DNA of 64,000 bases. It comes from Oceanimonas doudoroffii (lineage in GTDB: Bacteria > Pseudomonadota > Gammaproteobacteria > Enterobacterales > Aeromonadaceae). The position numbers and the translations under genes are program-made. The notes under the pieces are model-generated. The model was not told the origin of the DNA. It worked only from the letters and a program-made list of their open reading frames with translations, and ran no database searches. Of the stretch, positions 1 to 8,600 are shown piece after piece (the first letter of the stretch is position 1; the number at the start of each line of letters is the position of its first letter). The stretch spans positions 310,001 to 374,000 of the forward strand of contig NZ_NBIM01000001.1 in assembly GCF_002242685.1 (NCBI RefSeq), in the 5' to 3' direction.

Positions 1-255
1 CTTGAGCAGGGTATCGATATACGCACACCAGGCTTGGCCGTTGCGCTCGGGAACATTGCTTTGACCCCGGATTCCTAAGTGAAATTCCACCACCGATTTC
101 CATTCCTCGGAGCCGGTGTCGGGGCCGTGACCCTGGCCGTCACCGGTATGGACCTTTTTCTCGACCCATTGCGCCCACTCGGGGGAACACAGTGGGGCGC
201 CTTGGGCCCAGACAGGCAAGGCGGCAAATATCAGCAGTAATAACCCGTGTTTCAT
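1..255 (-). CDS. Secreted hypothetical protein, C-terminus cut off by window edge
   Basis: An open frame reads leftward from an ATG at 255 and is still open at base 1, so at least 85 residues are present and the C-terminus is missing. The first 18 or so residues (MKHGLLLLIFAALPVWAQ) look like a signal peptide with a short basic start, a leucine-rich core and a small-residue cleavage site, so the product is probably exported. The mature part has Cys residues in 'PLCSPEWA' and 'QAWCAYID' and a Gly/His-rich stretch (HTGDGQGHGPD). I do not recognise the family. The neighbour tyrR is transcribed in the same direction toward it, with a hairpin-bearing repeat between them, so co-transcription is doubtful. 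Confidence 0.6.
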   Translation of the reverse strand, partial: MKHGLLLLIFAALPVWAQGAPLCSPEWAQWVEKKVHTGDGQGHGPDTGSEEWKSVVEFHLGIRGQSNVPERNGQAWCAYIDTLLK

Positions 256-270
256 GACGAGAACCTCTCA

Positions 271-358
271 TTGGAGCGCAGGCTGCGAGCCTGCAAATTG
301 GCGCGTGGACATTGAGCACCATGAGGGAGCTAATGCGGGCGAGTTGTCCGCGCTCCAA
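271..358. repeat. REP-like two-hairpin intergenic element
   Basis: The outer ends are a perfect 9-base inverted repeat, TTGGAGCGC (271-279) and GCGCTCCAA (350-358). Just inside the left end is GCAGGCT-gcg-AGCCTGC (278-294), a 7-bp perfect hairpin. The element fills the gap between tyrR and the secreted protein and could act as a transcript end for tyrR, but it has no U-tract. It resembles REP/BIME-type chromosomal repeats. Confidence 0.5.
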
Positions 359-362
359 CACC

Positions 363-1913
363 TTATTTTTTGTGTTTGCCGATGCCGTGATCCCTGAGCT
401 TGTTGGCCACGGCGGTGTGAGAGATGCCCAGGCGTTTGGCCAACAACCGGCTGGACGGGTATTCCGGATACAGCCGGGCCAGCAGCAGGCGCTCAAAGCC
501 CTTGACCGCCTCTTCCAGCGAGCCTTCGCACAGGGCATCCAGCCCCGGCAGGCCGCTTTGCTCCGGCAGCGCCAAATCATTGATATCCAGTTCGTCTCCT
601 TCCAGCAGGCTGATCGCCCGGTACAGGCAGTTGCCGAGCTGGCGCACGTTGCCGGGCCAGGGGTAATGCTGCAGGTAGTCCGCCAGCCTGGTCGACAGCC
701 GGGGCTGGGGCCGCTCCAGCTCGGCGGCGTAGCGGGTGCACAGGTGCCGGGCCAGGGGCAGAATGTCCTTTTGCCGCTCCCGCAGCGAGGGCACCCGCAG
801 GTTGAGCACGTTGAGCCGATAGAACAGATCCTGGCGAAACAGGCCCTGTTGCACCAGGGTGGCAAGATCCTGCTGGCTGGTGCAGATCACCCGAATGTCC
901 ACCTTGACCTCCTGCTCGTCCCCCAGCCTGCGAAACACGCCATCCTGCAGCACCCTGAGCAGTTTGCGCTGCAGCAGCGGCGACATCTCGCCGATTTCGT
1001 CCAGCAGCAGGGTGCCGCCGTTGGCCTGCTCCAGCACGCCGCGCTTGCCCTTTTCATTGTTGCCAAAGGCCCCGGGGGCATAGCCGAACAGTTCGTTCTC
1101 GGCGGCGTCGTCGGGAATGGCGGCACAGTTGAGCAGCATAAAGGGGCCTTCACCGCGCAGGCTGGCCCGGTGACAGGCGCGGGCCAGCTGTTCCTTGCCG
1201 GTGCCGGTTTCCCCCTGGATCAGCAGGGGCGCATCCAACACCGCCAGCCGGCGGGCTTCCCGCAGCAGCTCGATCATGGCCGGGCTGTGGGCGATAAAGT
1301 CGTCGAAATGCGTGGACTCCCGATGGCGCATGGCCTTGAAGTGCTGGCCGATGCGCCAGGCCGACTTGAACACCACCACGGCGCCGGCCAGGCTCTGCTC
1401 GCCCGACTCTTCGGTCACCCAGATGGGCAGAAAGTCCGCCAGCCAGGGTTGGCCTTCAATGGTAACCTTTTCACTGAGCGGTCGAGGCTGGTCCTGCTCC
1501 AGCCAGCGGCTGACAAAGACGCCTTTCAGCCGAGGGCCCAGGGGCTGCTGCAGCAACTGGGCCTGGGGCTGGTCGAGCAGGGCGCAGGCGGCGTCGTTGG
1601 CCAAGGTGATGCGGCCTTTTACATCCACCGCCACCACGGCGTCGGGCAGCACCTTGAGCAGGGCGGCAATGGCGTTGTGCTCCTGCTCCGAGGGCATGCA
1701 GGCGATGGTCTGCACGTCGTGCACCCCCGGCAGGCGACGAATGGCCGGCATCAGGTGCTGCAGCTCGGCAAAGGCGAGGGCGGGAAAGTTGAGATAGATA
1801 ATGCCGCTGGTGTCGATCTCGATGCCGCGCAGGTCGATGCGGTGCTCCACCAGAATGTTGAGCAGCTCCCGGGTCAGGCCCAGGCGGTCTTCACAATTTA
1901 CTTTCAGGCGCAT
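363..1913 (-). CDS. tyrR: Transcriptional regulator TyrR
   Basis: TyrR senses aromatic amino acids and represses or activates genes for their synthesis and transport. The 516-residue protein has the family layout: an N-terminal ACT domain (about 1-75, starting MRLKVNCEDRLGLT), a PAS domain (about 80-185), an AAA+ core with Walker A GETGTGKE and Walker B LLLDEIGEM, and a C-terminal helix-turn-helix (RLLAKRLGISHTAVANKLRDHG). The loop where sigma-54 activators carry GAFTGA reads GAFGNN, in keeping with TyrR acting at sigma-70 promoters. Length matches the E. coli protein (about 513). The ATG at 1913 begins the conserved ACT start; no clear ribosome site precedes it. A near-perfect TyrR box lies 27 bases upstream, pointing to autoregulation. 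A DAHP synthase gene, a classical TyrR target class, lies at 21153-22193, but I saw no box there. Confidence 0.95.
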   Translation of the reverse strand: MRLKVNCEDRLGLTRELLNILVEHRIDLRGIEIDTSGIIYLNFPALAFAELQHLMPAIRRLPGVHDVQTIACMPSEQEHNAIAALLKVLPDAVVAVDVKGRITLANDAACALLDQPQAQLLQQPLGPRLKGVFVSRWLEQDQPRPLSEKVTIEGQPWLADFLPIWVTEESGEQSLAGAVVVFKSAWRIGQHFKAMRHRESTHFDDFIAHSPAMIELLREARRLAVLDAPLLIQGETGTGKEQLARACHRASLRGEGPFMLLNCAAIPDDAAENELFGYAPGAFGNNEKGKRGVLEQANGGTLLLDEIGEMSPLLQRKLLRVLQDGVFRRLGDEQEVKVDIRVICTSQQDLATLVQQGLFRQDLFYRLNVLNLRVPSLRERQKDILPLARHLCTRYAAELERPQPRLSTRLADYLQHYPWPGNVRQLGNCLYRAISLLEGDELDINDLALPEQSGLPGLDALCEGSLEEAVKGFERLLLARLYPEYPSSRLLAKRLGISHTAVANKLRDHGIGKHKK

Positions 1914-1939
1914 GGAAAGGAATGACAGGGTGAACAGGC

Positions 1940-1957
1940 TGTAAATAATACCTTACA
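1940..1957 (-). promoter_or_regulatory. TyrR box at the tyrR promoter
   Basis: TGTAAA-TAATAC-CTTACA matches the strong TyrR box consensus TGTAAA-N6-TTTACA at 11 of 12 fixed positions. It sits 27 bases upstream of the tyrR start codon, the expected place for autorepression. The motif is nearly palindromic, so the strand given is that of tyrR. Confidence 0.75.
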
Positions 1958-2129
1958 CTAAGACCGGCAGGCGAATGAAGTCGGCATAAAACGTGACAAA
2001 GCCGCTTTTTGCCGCCGTTGAAGGTTTACCTCGGGGCCCGGTTCGTCCATGCTTGCCGGTCCGTGCGGTGGTCGTGGCACCTGCACGCTATTCAATATCA
2101 AAAACAGCAAGTATTTTTCAGGTGAAGTA

Positions 2130-2687
2130 ATGAGCGAAGCGGTTTTCAGTACGGTCAAGTCGTCCCAGGTGATCCTCAAGGAACTGATGGTGCCTTCCTA
2201 TGCCAATTTCGGCGGCAAGGTGCACGGTGGCATTATTTTGTCGCTGATGGACAAGATTGCCTACACTTGCGCCGCCAGCCATGCCAAGGGCTATTGTGTG
2301 ACCGCCTCGGTCGATTCGGTGGACTTTCTCAACCCGGTGGAAGTGGGTGAGCTGCTGACCCTGTACGCGTCGGTCAACTACGTCGGCAAGAGCTCGATGG
2401 AGGTGGGTATCAAGGTGGTGTCGGAAGACTTTAAAAAGGGCATCGTCAAGCACACCAACACCTCCTATTTCACCATGGTGGCGCTGGATGAGCAGACCCG
2501 CAAGCCCACCTCGGTGCCCGGCCTGGTGCTGGAAGACGAGCAGGAAATTCGTCGCTTCGTCATGGGCAAGCTGCGCAAGAAGCTGCGCCGGGCCCACCAG
2601 CAGGAGATTGCCGATCTGCGCCAGGCCCTGAGCCTGGATCAGGAAAGGGCCGAGCTGGAAGGAGAAAACTGCCAGCTGGCGCTGTGA
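2130..2687 (+). CDS. Acyl-CoA thioesterase (hotdog fold)
   Basis: This enzyme likely hydrolyses fatty acyl-CoA to free acid and CoA in the cytoplasm. The 185-residue protein has one hotdog domain (about 10-135) with the family signature NFGGKVHGGIILSLMDKIAY, where the long hotdog helix starts, followed by VTASVDSVDFLNPV. The C-terminal 45 residues are charged and helical (RKKLRRAHQQEIADLRQ), probably a coiled-coil extension. The ATG at 2130 is preferred over upstream in-frame codons because it follows CAGGTGAAGTA and begins the conserved region. Only one base separates it from the downstream MocR-type gene, so they are probably one transcript. Confidence 0.85.
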   Translation: MSEAVFSTVKSSQVILKELMVPSYANFGGKVHGGIILSLMDKIAYTCAASHAKGYCVTASVDSVDFLNPVEVGELLTLYASVNYVGKSSMEVGIKVVSEDFKKGIVKHTNTSYFTMVALDEQTRKPTSVPGLVLEDEQEIRRFVMGKLRKKLRRAHQQEIADLRQALSLDQERAELEGENCQLAL

Positions 2688-2688
2688 G

Positions 2689-4098
2689 GTGAGCAGCAAG
2701 TACCGCCGGTTGGCGCGCCAGATACAGGAACAAATTGAGTCTGGTATCTGGCAGCCCGGCGATCGGCTGCCCTCCTTGCGGGAAACCGCCGGCCGTTCCG
2801 GCTTCAGCCTGATGACGGTGCACAGCGCTTATCAGTTGCTGGAAAGCGAGGGCTGGATACTGGCACAGCCCCAGTCCGGCTACCGGGTGGCGCCGCGCCA
2901 GCACAGTCCGGCCCACGCCGCCCGGCCGGCCCTGCATGCCGCCGAGTCGGTGGACATCAACGCCTTTATCTTCAATGTATTGCAGGCGGGCCAGCGGCCC
3001 GACTGCGTCGCCTTTGGCTCGGCCTTTCCCCATTCCTCGCTGTTTCCGCGGGAACAGCTGGCGCGCTCCCTGAGCCGGGTGGCCCGGCGGCTGGATCCGG
3101 CCCAGCAACTGGTGTTGCCGCCGGGCTGTGCCGAGCTGCGCCGGGCCCTGGCCCGGCGCTATGCGGCCCGGGGCATGGCGGTGTCGCCGGACGACATCGT
3201 GATCACCTCGGGGGCACTGGAGGCCCTCAACCTGAGTCTGCAGGCGCTGACCCGGCCCGGAGACTGGGTGGTGGTGGAGGCGCCGGCGTTTTATGGTGCC
3301 CTGCAGGCGATTGAACGCCTGCAGCTGAAGGCGCTGGCGGTGCCGGTGGACTCGGAGCGGGGGCTGGATCTGGACGCCCTGGCCGATGCCCTGGGGCGTT
3401 ACCCGGTCAGGGCCTGCTGGCTGATGAGTCATTGTCAGAACCCGCTGGGAGCCAGTCTGGACGGGGAGGCGCGCACCCGGTTGCTGGCGCTGCTTAACCG
3501 CCACGGCGTGCCCCTGGTCGAGGATGATGTCTATGCCGAGCTCTATCACGGCGAGCAGGCGCCGTTGCCGCTGCGGGCCCAGGATGAGGGTGTGCTGCAC
3601 TGTTCTTCCTTTTCCAAGACCCTGGCTTCGGGCCTGCGCATCGGCTGGGTGGCGGCGGGGGCCCGAGCCCCGGCGATTCAGCGGCTGCAGCTGATGAGCA
3701 CCCTGACGACCAGTGCACCCATGCAGCTGGCACTGGCCGACTACCTGGGATCCCACCATTACGACCGCCACCTGCATACCCTCAGGCGTGAACTGGCCCG
3801 GCGCAAGCAGCGGTTTTACCAGGCCCTGTGCCGGCACCTTCCGGCCGAAGTGCGAGTGCATGCCAGCCGGGGTGGTTACTTTCTGTGGCTGAGCCTGCCG
3901 CCGGGACTGGACGCCACCGAACTTTACCGGCGCGCCCTGGCCGAGGACATCACCATAGCCCCGGGGCGCATGTTCGCCGCCGGAGAGCAGTTTCGGCACT
4001 GCTTTCGGCTCAATGTGTCACTGCCCTGGAACTCCCGCAGCGAAGCGGCGGTGGAGCGCCTTGCGGTCCTGATACAGGGACTGCTTTCCCCGGTCTGA
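2689..4098 (+). CDS. MocR-family regulator (GntR wHTH plus class I aminotransferase domain)
   Basis: MocR proteins are PLP-binding transcription factors. The 469-residue protein has an N-terminal GntR winged helix (about 1-70: RLARQIQEQIESGIWQPGDRLPSLRETA) joined to a full aminotransferase-like domain (about 100-469). The PLP lysine is in SSFSKTLASGLRIGW, and QNPLG and YAELY are also seen. The GTG at 2689 starts one base after the thioesterase stop; the wHTH needs this start. Which gene it controls is not shown, but a 17-base direct repeat (4105-4153) lies immediately downstream in front of ccoG, and such repeats are typical MocR operators. PdxR, GabR and TauR are relatives; I cannot choose among their substrates. 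Confidence 0.88.
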   Translation: MSSKYRRLARQIQEQIESGIWQPGDRLPSLRETAGRSGFSLMTVHSAYQLLESEGWILAQPQSGYRVAPRQHSPAHAARPALHAAESVDINAFIFNVLQAGQRPDCVAFGSAFPHSSLFPREQLARSLSRVARRLDPAQQLVLPPGCAELRRALARRYAARGMAVSPDDIVITSGALEALNLSLQALTRPGDWVVVEAPAFYGALQAIERLQLKALAVPVDSERGLDLDALADALGRYPVRACWLMSHCQNPLGASLDGEARTRLLALLNRHGVPLVEDDVYAELYHGEQAPLPLRAQDEGVLHCSSFSKTLASGLRIGWVAAGARAPAIQRLQLMSTLTTSAPMQLALADYLGSHHYDRHLHTLRRELARRKQRFYQALCRHLPAEVRVHASRGGYFLWLSLPPGLDATELYRRALAEDITIAPGRMFAAGEQFRHCFRLNVSLPWNSRSEAAVERLAVLIQGLLSPV

Positions 4099-4104
4099 AC
4101 GGCC

Positions 4105-4153
4105 ACTGTTATGGTTTTCTGAGCATGGCCGGCACAACTGTTATGGTTTTTTG
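4105..4153. promoter_or_regulatory. Direct-repeat operator candidate for the MocR regulator
   Basis: ACTGTTATGGTTTT(C/T)TG occurs at 4105-4121 and again at 4137-4153, 16 of 17 bases identical and offset by 32 bases, about three helical turns. Two same-facing sites at this spacing fit the head-to-tail DNA contacts known for MocR regulators. The pair lies between the MocR gene and ccoG, about 100-145 bases before the ccoG start. Assignment to this regulator is inference. Confidence 0.5.
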
Positions 4154-4249
4154 GCCTCGACTGTTTATGTAGCCAGGGGCTACCCCGTGCTCTACTGCGT
4201 ACCCTGCCGGCCTGTTGCCGGAGAGTGAACCACAACGCAAGTGAGCCTT

Positions 4250-5641
4250 ATGAACGACACTTCCTCCCGAATCGACGTCAAGGTGTGTACCGACGTGTCC
4301 CGGCCCCGTGATCAGGGGCATATCTATGTACGGGCCCAGCAGGGCCGCTGGCAACGGTTGCGCCGCCAGCTGGGCTGGGGGCTGATGCTGCTGTTCCTGG
4401 CCGGGCCCTGGCTGCGCTGGAACGGTGCCCAGGCAATATTGCTCGACTGGGAAGCCCAGCGGTTTCACCTGTTCGGCATGACCATCTGGCCTCAGGATCT
4501 GACCTTGCTGGCCCTGTTGCTGATGGTGGCGGCCTTTGCCCTGTTTTTTATCACCGCCTGGCTGGGACGGGTCTGGTGCGGCTACCTGTGTCCGCAAACG
4601 GTATGGACCTTCTGGTTTATCTGGGTGGAAGAAAAGCTGGAAGGTAGTGCCAACCGGCGGCGGCGGCGGGATCAGGAAGCCTGGAGTGTCGACACGTTGT
4701 TGCGCAAGGGCGGCAAGCACCTGATCTGGTGGCTGATAGCGCTGCTGAGTGGTTTCTCCTTTATTGCCTATTTCACCCCCGCCACCGAGTTGGCCACCGG
4801 CCTGCTGACGGGGTCGGCGGGAGCCTGGCCCACTTTCTGGGTGTTGTTGTTCGCCCTTTGTACCTACCTCAACGCGGGCTGGATGCGTACCCTGATGTGC
4901 ACGCACATGTGTCCTTATTCCCGCTTTCAGTCGGCCATGTTTGACGCCGATACCCTGAGCGCCGCCTACGATGCCGGCCGTGGCGAGGCCCGGGGACCGC
5001 GGGCACGCAAGGCCGATCACCGTGCCCAGGGGCTGGGGGACTGCATCGACTGCAACCTCTGCGTGCAGGTGTGTCCGGCGGGCATCGACATTCGCGACGG
5101 CCTGCAGTACGAGTGCATCAACTGCGGCGCCTGCATTGATGCCTGCGATCAGACCATGAACCGCATGGGCTACCCCCTGGGACTTATTCGGTACGCCAGC
5201 GAAAATGAGCTGGCCGGCCAGGGCGTGACCCGCCGGCGACTGCGCATGTGGGCCTACGCCGCCGTCATGGTTGCCATGCTGGGGCTGATGTTGGCGGCGG
5301 CGCTGCTGCGTGAGCCGCTTGCTTTGGAAGTGTTGCGGGATCGCAATGAGCTGTATAGGGAGACCCTTTCGGGCCGAATTGAAAACACCTATACCCTGAA
5401 GGTGGCGAACAAGACCCAGCAGCCGCAAACCATACTGCTGGAGGTGGAAGGGCTGGTGCAGCCGGACTGGCGCGGTCAGCGGCAATGGCAGCTGGCACCG
5501 GGGGAGATGCGGCTGGTGCCGGTCAGCCTGTCGGTGGCCGACGGCAGCCTGATTCGCCCGGTGCAGGCCATTGAGTTCGTGGTGCGCCACCGGGGTGATG
5601 AAGTCCGTACCGACAGCCGCTTTTTCGGACCTCGGCCCTGA
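4250..5641 (+). CDS. ccoG: Cytochrome c oxidase accessory protein CcoG (RdxA/FixG)
   Basis: CcoG is an inner-membrane Fe-S protein that reduces copper for assembly of cbb3-type oxidase. About 463 residues: membrane segments near residues 43-60, 84-105, 157-175, 190-210 and 335-360; the conserved WCGYLCPQTVW and CTHMCPYSRFQ motifs; a double 4Fe-4S ferredoxin region (CIDCNLCVQVCPAG and CINCGACIDACD); and a C-terminal immunoglobulin-like FixG domain. An in-frame GTG at 4241 is the alternative start; ATG 4250 is chosen for its position behind AAGTGAG. No FNR box was found upstream, which is unusual for this gene; instead a direct-repeat operator candidate precedes it. No ccoNOP genes lie in this window. 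Confidence 0.93.
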   Translation: MNDTSSRIDVKVCTDVSRPRDQGHIYVRAQQGRWQRLRRQLGWGLMLLFLAGPWLRWNGAQAILLDWEAQRFHLFGMTIWPQDLTLLALLLMVAAFALFFITAWLGRVWCGYLCPQTVWTFWFIWVEEKLEGSANRRRRRDQEAWSVDTLLRKGGKHLIWWLIALLSGFSFIAYFTPATELATGLLTGSAGAWPTFWVLLFALCTYLNAGWMRTLMCTHMCPYSRFQSAMFDADTLSAAYDAGRGEARGPRARKADHRAQGLGDCIDCNLCVQVCPAGIDIRDGLQYECINCGACIDACDQTMNRMGYPLGLIRYASENELAGQGVTRRRLRMWAYAAVMVAMLGLMLAAALLREPLALEVLRDRNELYRETLSGRIENTYTLKVANKTQQPQTILLEVEGLVQPDWRGQRQWQLAPGEMRLVPVSLSVADGSLIRPVQAIEFVVRHRGDEVRTDSRFFGPRP

Positions 5642-5665
5642 GCCCGGCCGGCGTTGCCGGCCGCA

Positions 5666-8600
5666 TCAGACGCTTTTCAGGGGGCGGCGAAGGGGCGTGA
5701 TGTTGTCGCCGGCGCGAGTCTGCAGCTGATGTTCAAGCTCTGCCACCCACTGCCGGTGCAACTCATGGAGTTCGTTGAAGCGGAGCCGCGCCTGTTGCGG
5801 TTTGCCGCCGGCATGGAGCTGACGCAACTCGGTGGCCAGGCCGTGTAGCTGGCGGTGCAGTTTGGCTAGGGAAGTCAGCCGCTCCTGCTCTTTTGTGCCG
5901 CAGTCGTGGTACCAGAGTCCGAACCGGCATTGCTGGGCATTCAACTCGGGCCAGCCCCGGCCCGGGTGGTGCAGGGCGGTGCGAACGGACTCAAGCCAGG
6001 CGGTATGCTCAATACCCGCATACAGCAAGGGCAGGCGGGCCCGCTCCACCTTTGGCAGGGTGGCCCAGTGGGGCTCCGGCTGCCATTGTTGCACCCAGCC
6101 GGCGAGGTCGGCGGCGGGCATGGGCCGAGCGATGCCATAGCCCTGGGCCAGCTCGCAGCCAATGCGCAGCAGCATGTCGCCGTGGGTTTTGGTTTCCACC
6201 CCTTCCGCCAACACCTGCAAATCAAAGGCATCGGCCAGGCTGAGCACACCGTCGAGTATGGTCAGATCCTCCGGGTCTTCTAGAATGTCGCGCACGAAGC
6301 TCTGATCCACCTTGACCGTGGAGGCGGGTAGTCGTTTCAGGTAGGTCAGGGACGAGTAACCGGTTCCAAAGTCATCCAGCGACAGGCCCACGCCCAGGGC
6401 CCGACAATCGCTCAGCCGTTCGGCGATCTGTGCCAGATCGCCAAGGGCACTGGTTTCCAGTACCTCCAATTCCAGCATGGCCGGGTCGATGTCCGGGTAG
6501 TGGCCGAGCAGCCGGCGTAGCTGATCGGCAAAGTCCGGCTGCCTGAGCTGGCGGGCGCCGACGTTGACGCTGACGGGAAAGTCCAGCCCGGTGCCGCGCC
6601 ATTCGCGCAGCTGTTGCAGGGCCGAGTCGATGACCCAGTTGCCCAGGTCGACGCTAAGGGCGTGATCCTCGATGGCCGGTAGGAAATGGGAAGGCGGCAG
6701 CAGTCCCTTGTCGGGATGCTGCCAGCGGATCAGGGCCTCGGTGCCGAGCACTTCGCCGGTGCGCAGGTTGACCTTGGGCTGGTAATGAAGCACGAATTCT
6801 CCCCGCTGCAGGGCGGTGCGAATGCGCTCCAGGCTTTCATGATGGCTGCGCATGTCCCTGTCCTGCTCGGTGTCGAACAGGTGGTAGCGGTTTTTTCCCG
6901 CCAGCTTGGCCTGATACATGGCCTGATCGGCTTGGCGTAGTAGCTGATCCGGCGCCAGATCTTCGGCCTGGGGGTAAAAAGTGACCCCCAGGCTGGCGGT
7001 CACCCTGAGTCTAAGATGGCCGACCGTCACCGGCCGGGCGGTGGCCTCCAGCAGGCGTTCCAGCAGTGGGGCGCACTCCTCACCGGGCAAATCCAGCAGT
7101 ATGGCCACAAATTCGTCGCCGCCCACCCGGGCCAGAGTATCACCTTCGCGTACCGCGTCCTTCATGCGCCGGGCCGTGGTGGCCAGCACCTTGTCGCCGG
7201 TGGCGTGGCCGTGGCTGTCGTTGATGTGTTTGAAACCGTCCAGATCCAGGTAGACCACCGCCAGCGACTGGCCGTGGCGTCGGGCCTGGGACATGGCCTG
7301 ATACAGTCTGTCCGAGAGCATCAGCCGGTTGTGCAGCTTGGTAAGCGGGTCAAACTGCGCCAGCTGGCGCAGCTGTTGCTCGCTGTTTTTCAGCGGTGTG
7401 ATGTCGGTGCGAATGCCGAGCAGGCCGACCACGCCTTGCTGTTCGGGATCGTCAAAGATGGGCGCCTTGATGTCGAGGAATACGGTGCTGTGGCCATCCT
7501 TGCCGACGATCTCCACCTCTTCGGTGCTGAGCTCGCCGCCCAGTACCCGCCTGTCGGACTCGCGCACGCGCAGGGCGGCGTCCTCGGGAAAAAACTGTTC
7601 GTCAAGGCTGCCCTGCAGGGTGCTGGCATTGCAGCCGAACAGTTCCAGGGCGGCACGGTTGGCGTAGGTATAGCGGAAGCGGGTGTCCTTCATGTAAATG
7701 AAGGAGGGCACGTGATCCAATGCTTCGCGAAAATGGCGGGCCTGATTGCTGGCCGCCTGCAGCGCCAGCTCGGTCTGTTTGTTGACCGTAATATCGGTGA
7801 GCACGCCGCACCAGCTGGTGGCACCGTCGGTTTCCCGCCGGGGCAGGGCGTCGCCCAGCAACCAGCGGGGTTGTTCGTTCGGGCCGCGCACTCGAAACTC
7901 ATGTCGCCAGGGGGTGAGCTCGCGGGACGACAGCCGCATGCTGTCGGTGACCGCCTCCATGTCGTCGGGGTGAATGGCATCAAAAAAGGCGTTGGCGCTT
8001 TCCGCGGCCTGCTGCGGGCTGATGCCGTAGATCTGGCGAATACCTTCACTGGCATAGGGAAAGGAACTGCGGCCATCGGTGCCGAAGCGATATTCAAATA
8101 CCACGCCGGGGACCCGGGCGGCGATGTTTTGCAGCCGGTTCAGCAGCTTTTCCACCTGACGTTCACGCTGGCGGATTTCGTCGGTCAGTTGTTCGGCCAG
8201 TGCCAGGGCCCGAGTGCGGGTGGTCATGGTCGAGCGCAGCAGTAACAGCAACAGCAGGGTCAGAGTAAGGCCGGCGGCCAGGGTCAGCAGGCTGCGGGTA
8301 TAGCCCACGGCAAGGGCGGGGGCGAGGTGTTCAAACACCAGCAGCCACTGGTGGCCATTGAAATTGACAAAGCGCCGCTCCACAAAGGGCCCGGCGGCGC
8401 GGCCGGGGCTGCCTTGCTGAAACAGCAGGCGGGACGGGGTCATGGTGTTGCCACTGTAGACCCGCAGGCCCAGCCACTGGGCGTTATCAAGCTGATGGTT
8501 CTCGAGCAGGCCGCCAATCAACTCCGACATGCTGAAACCGGTGAATACCCAGCCCTGAAACCGGGTGGCGCGAGGGCTGGTGGCATGGCCCGGAGCATAG

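Noticed and set aside
140..865. Long open frame across the repeat and the 3' part of tyrR
   Set aside because: It overlaps tyrR in another frame, has biased composition (Cys/Trp/Arg-rich) and no family resemblance; a shadow caused by high GC.
312..1925. 537-codon frame opposite to tyrR
   Set aside because: Antisense shadow of tyrR in a GC-rich genome; the minus-strand product has clear TyrR domains.
4099..4249. FNR box upstream of ccoG
   Set aside because: No TTGAT-N4-ATCAA-like sequence is present in the gap; only the direct repeat and a small GTAGCC/GGCTAC hairpin are seen.
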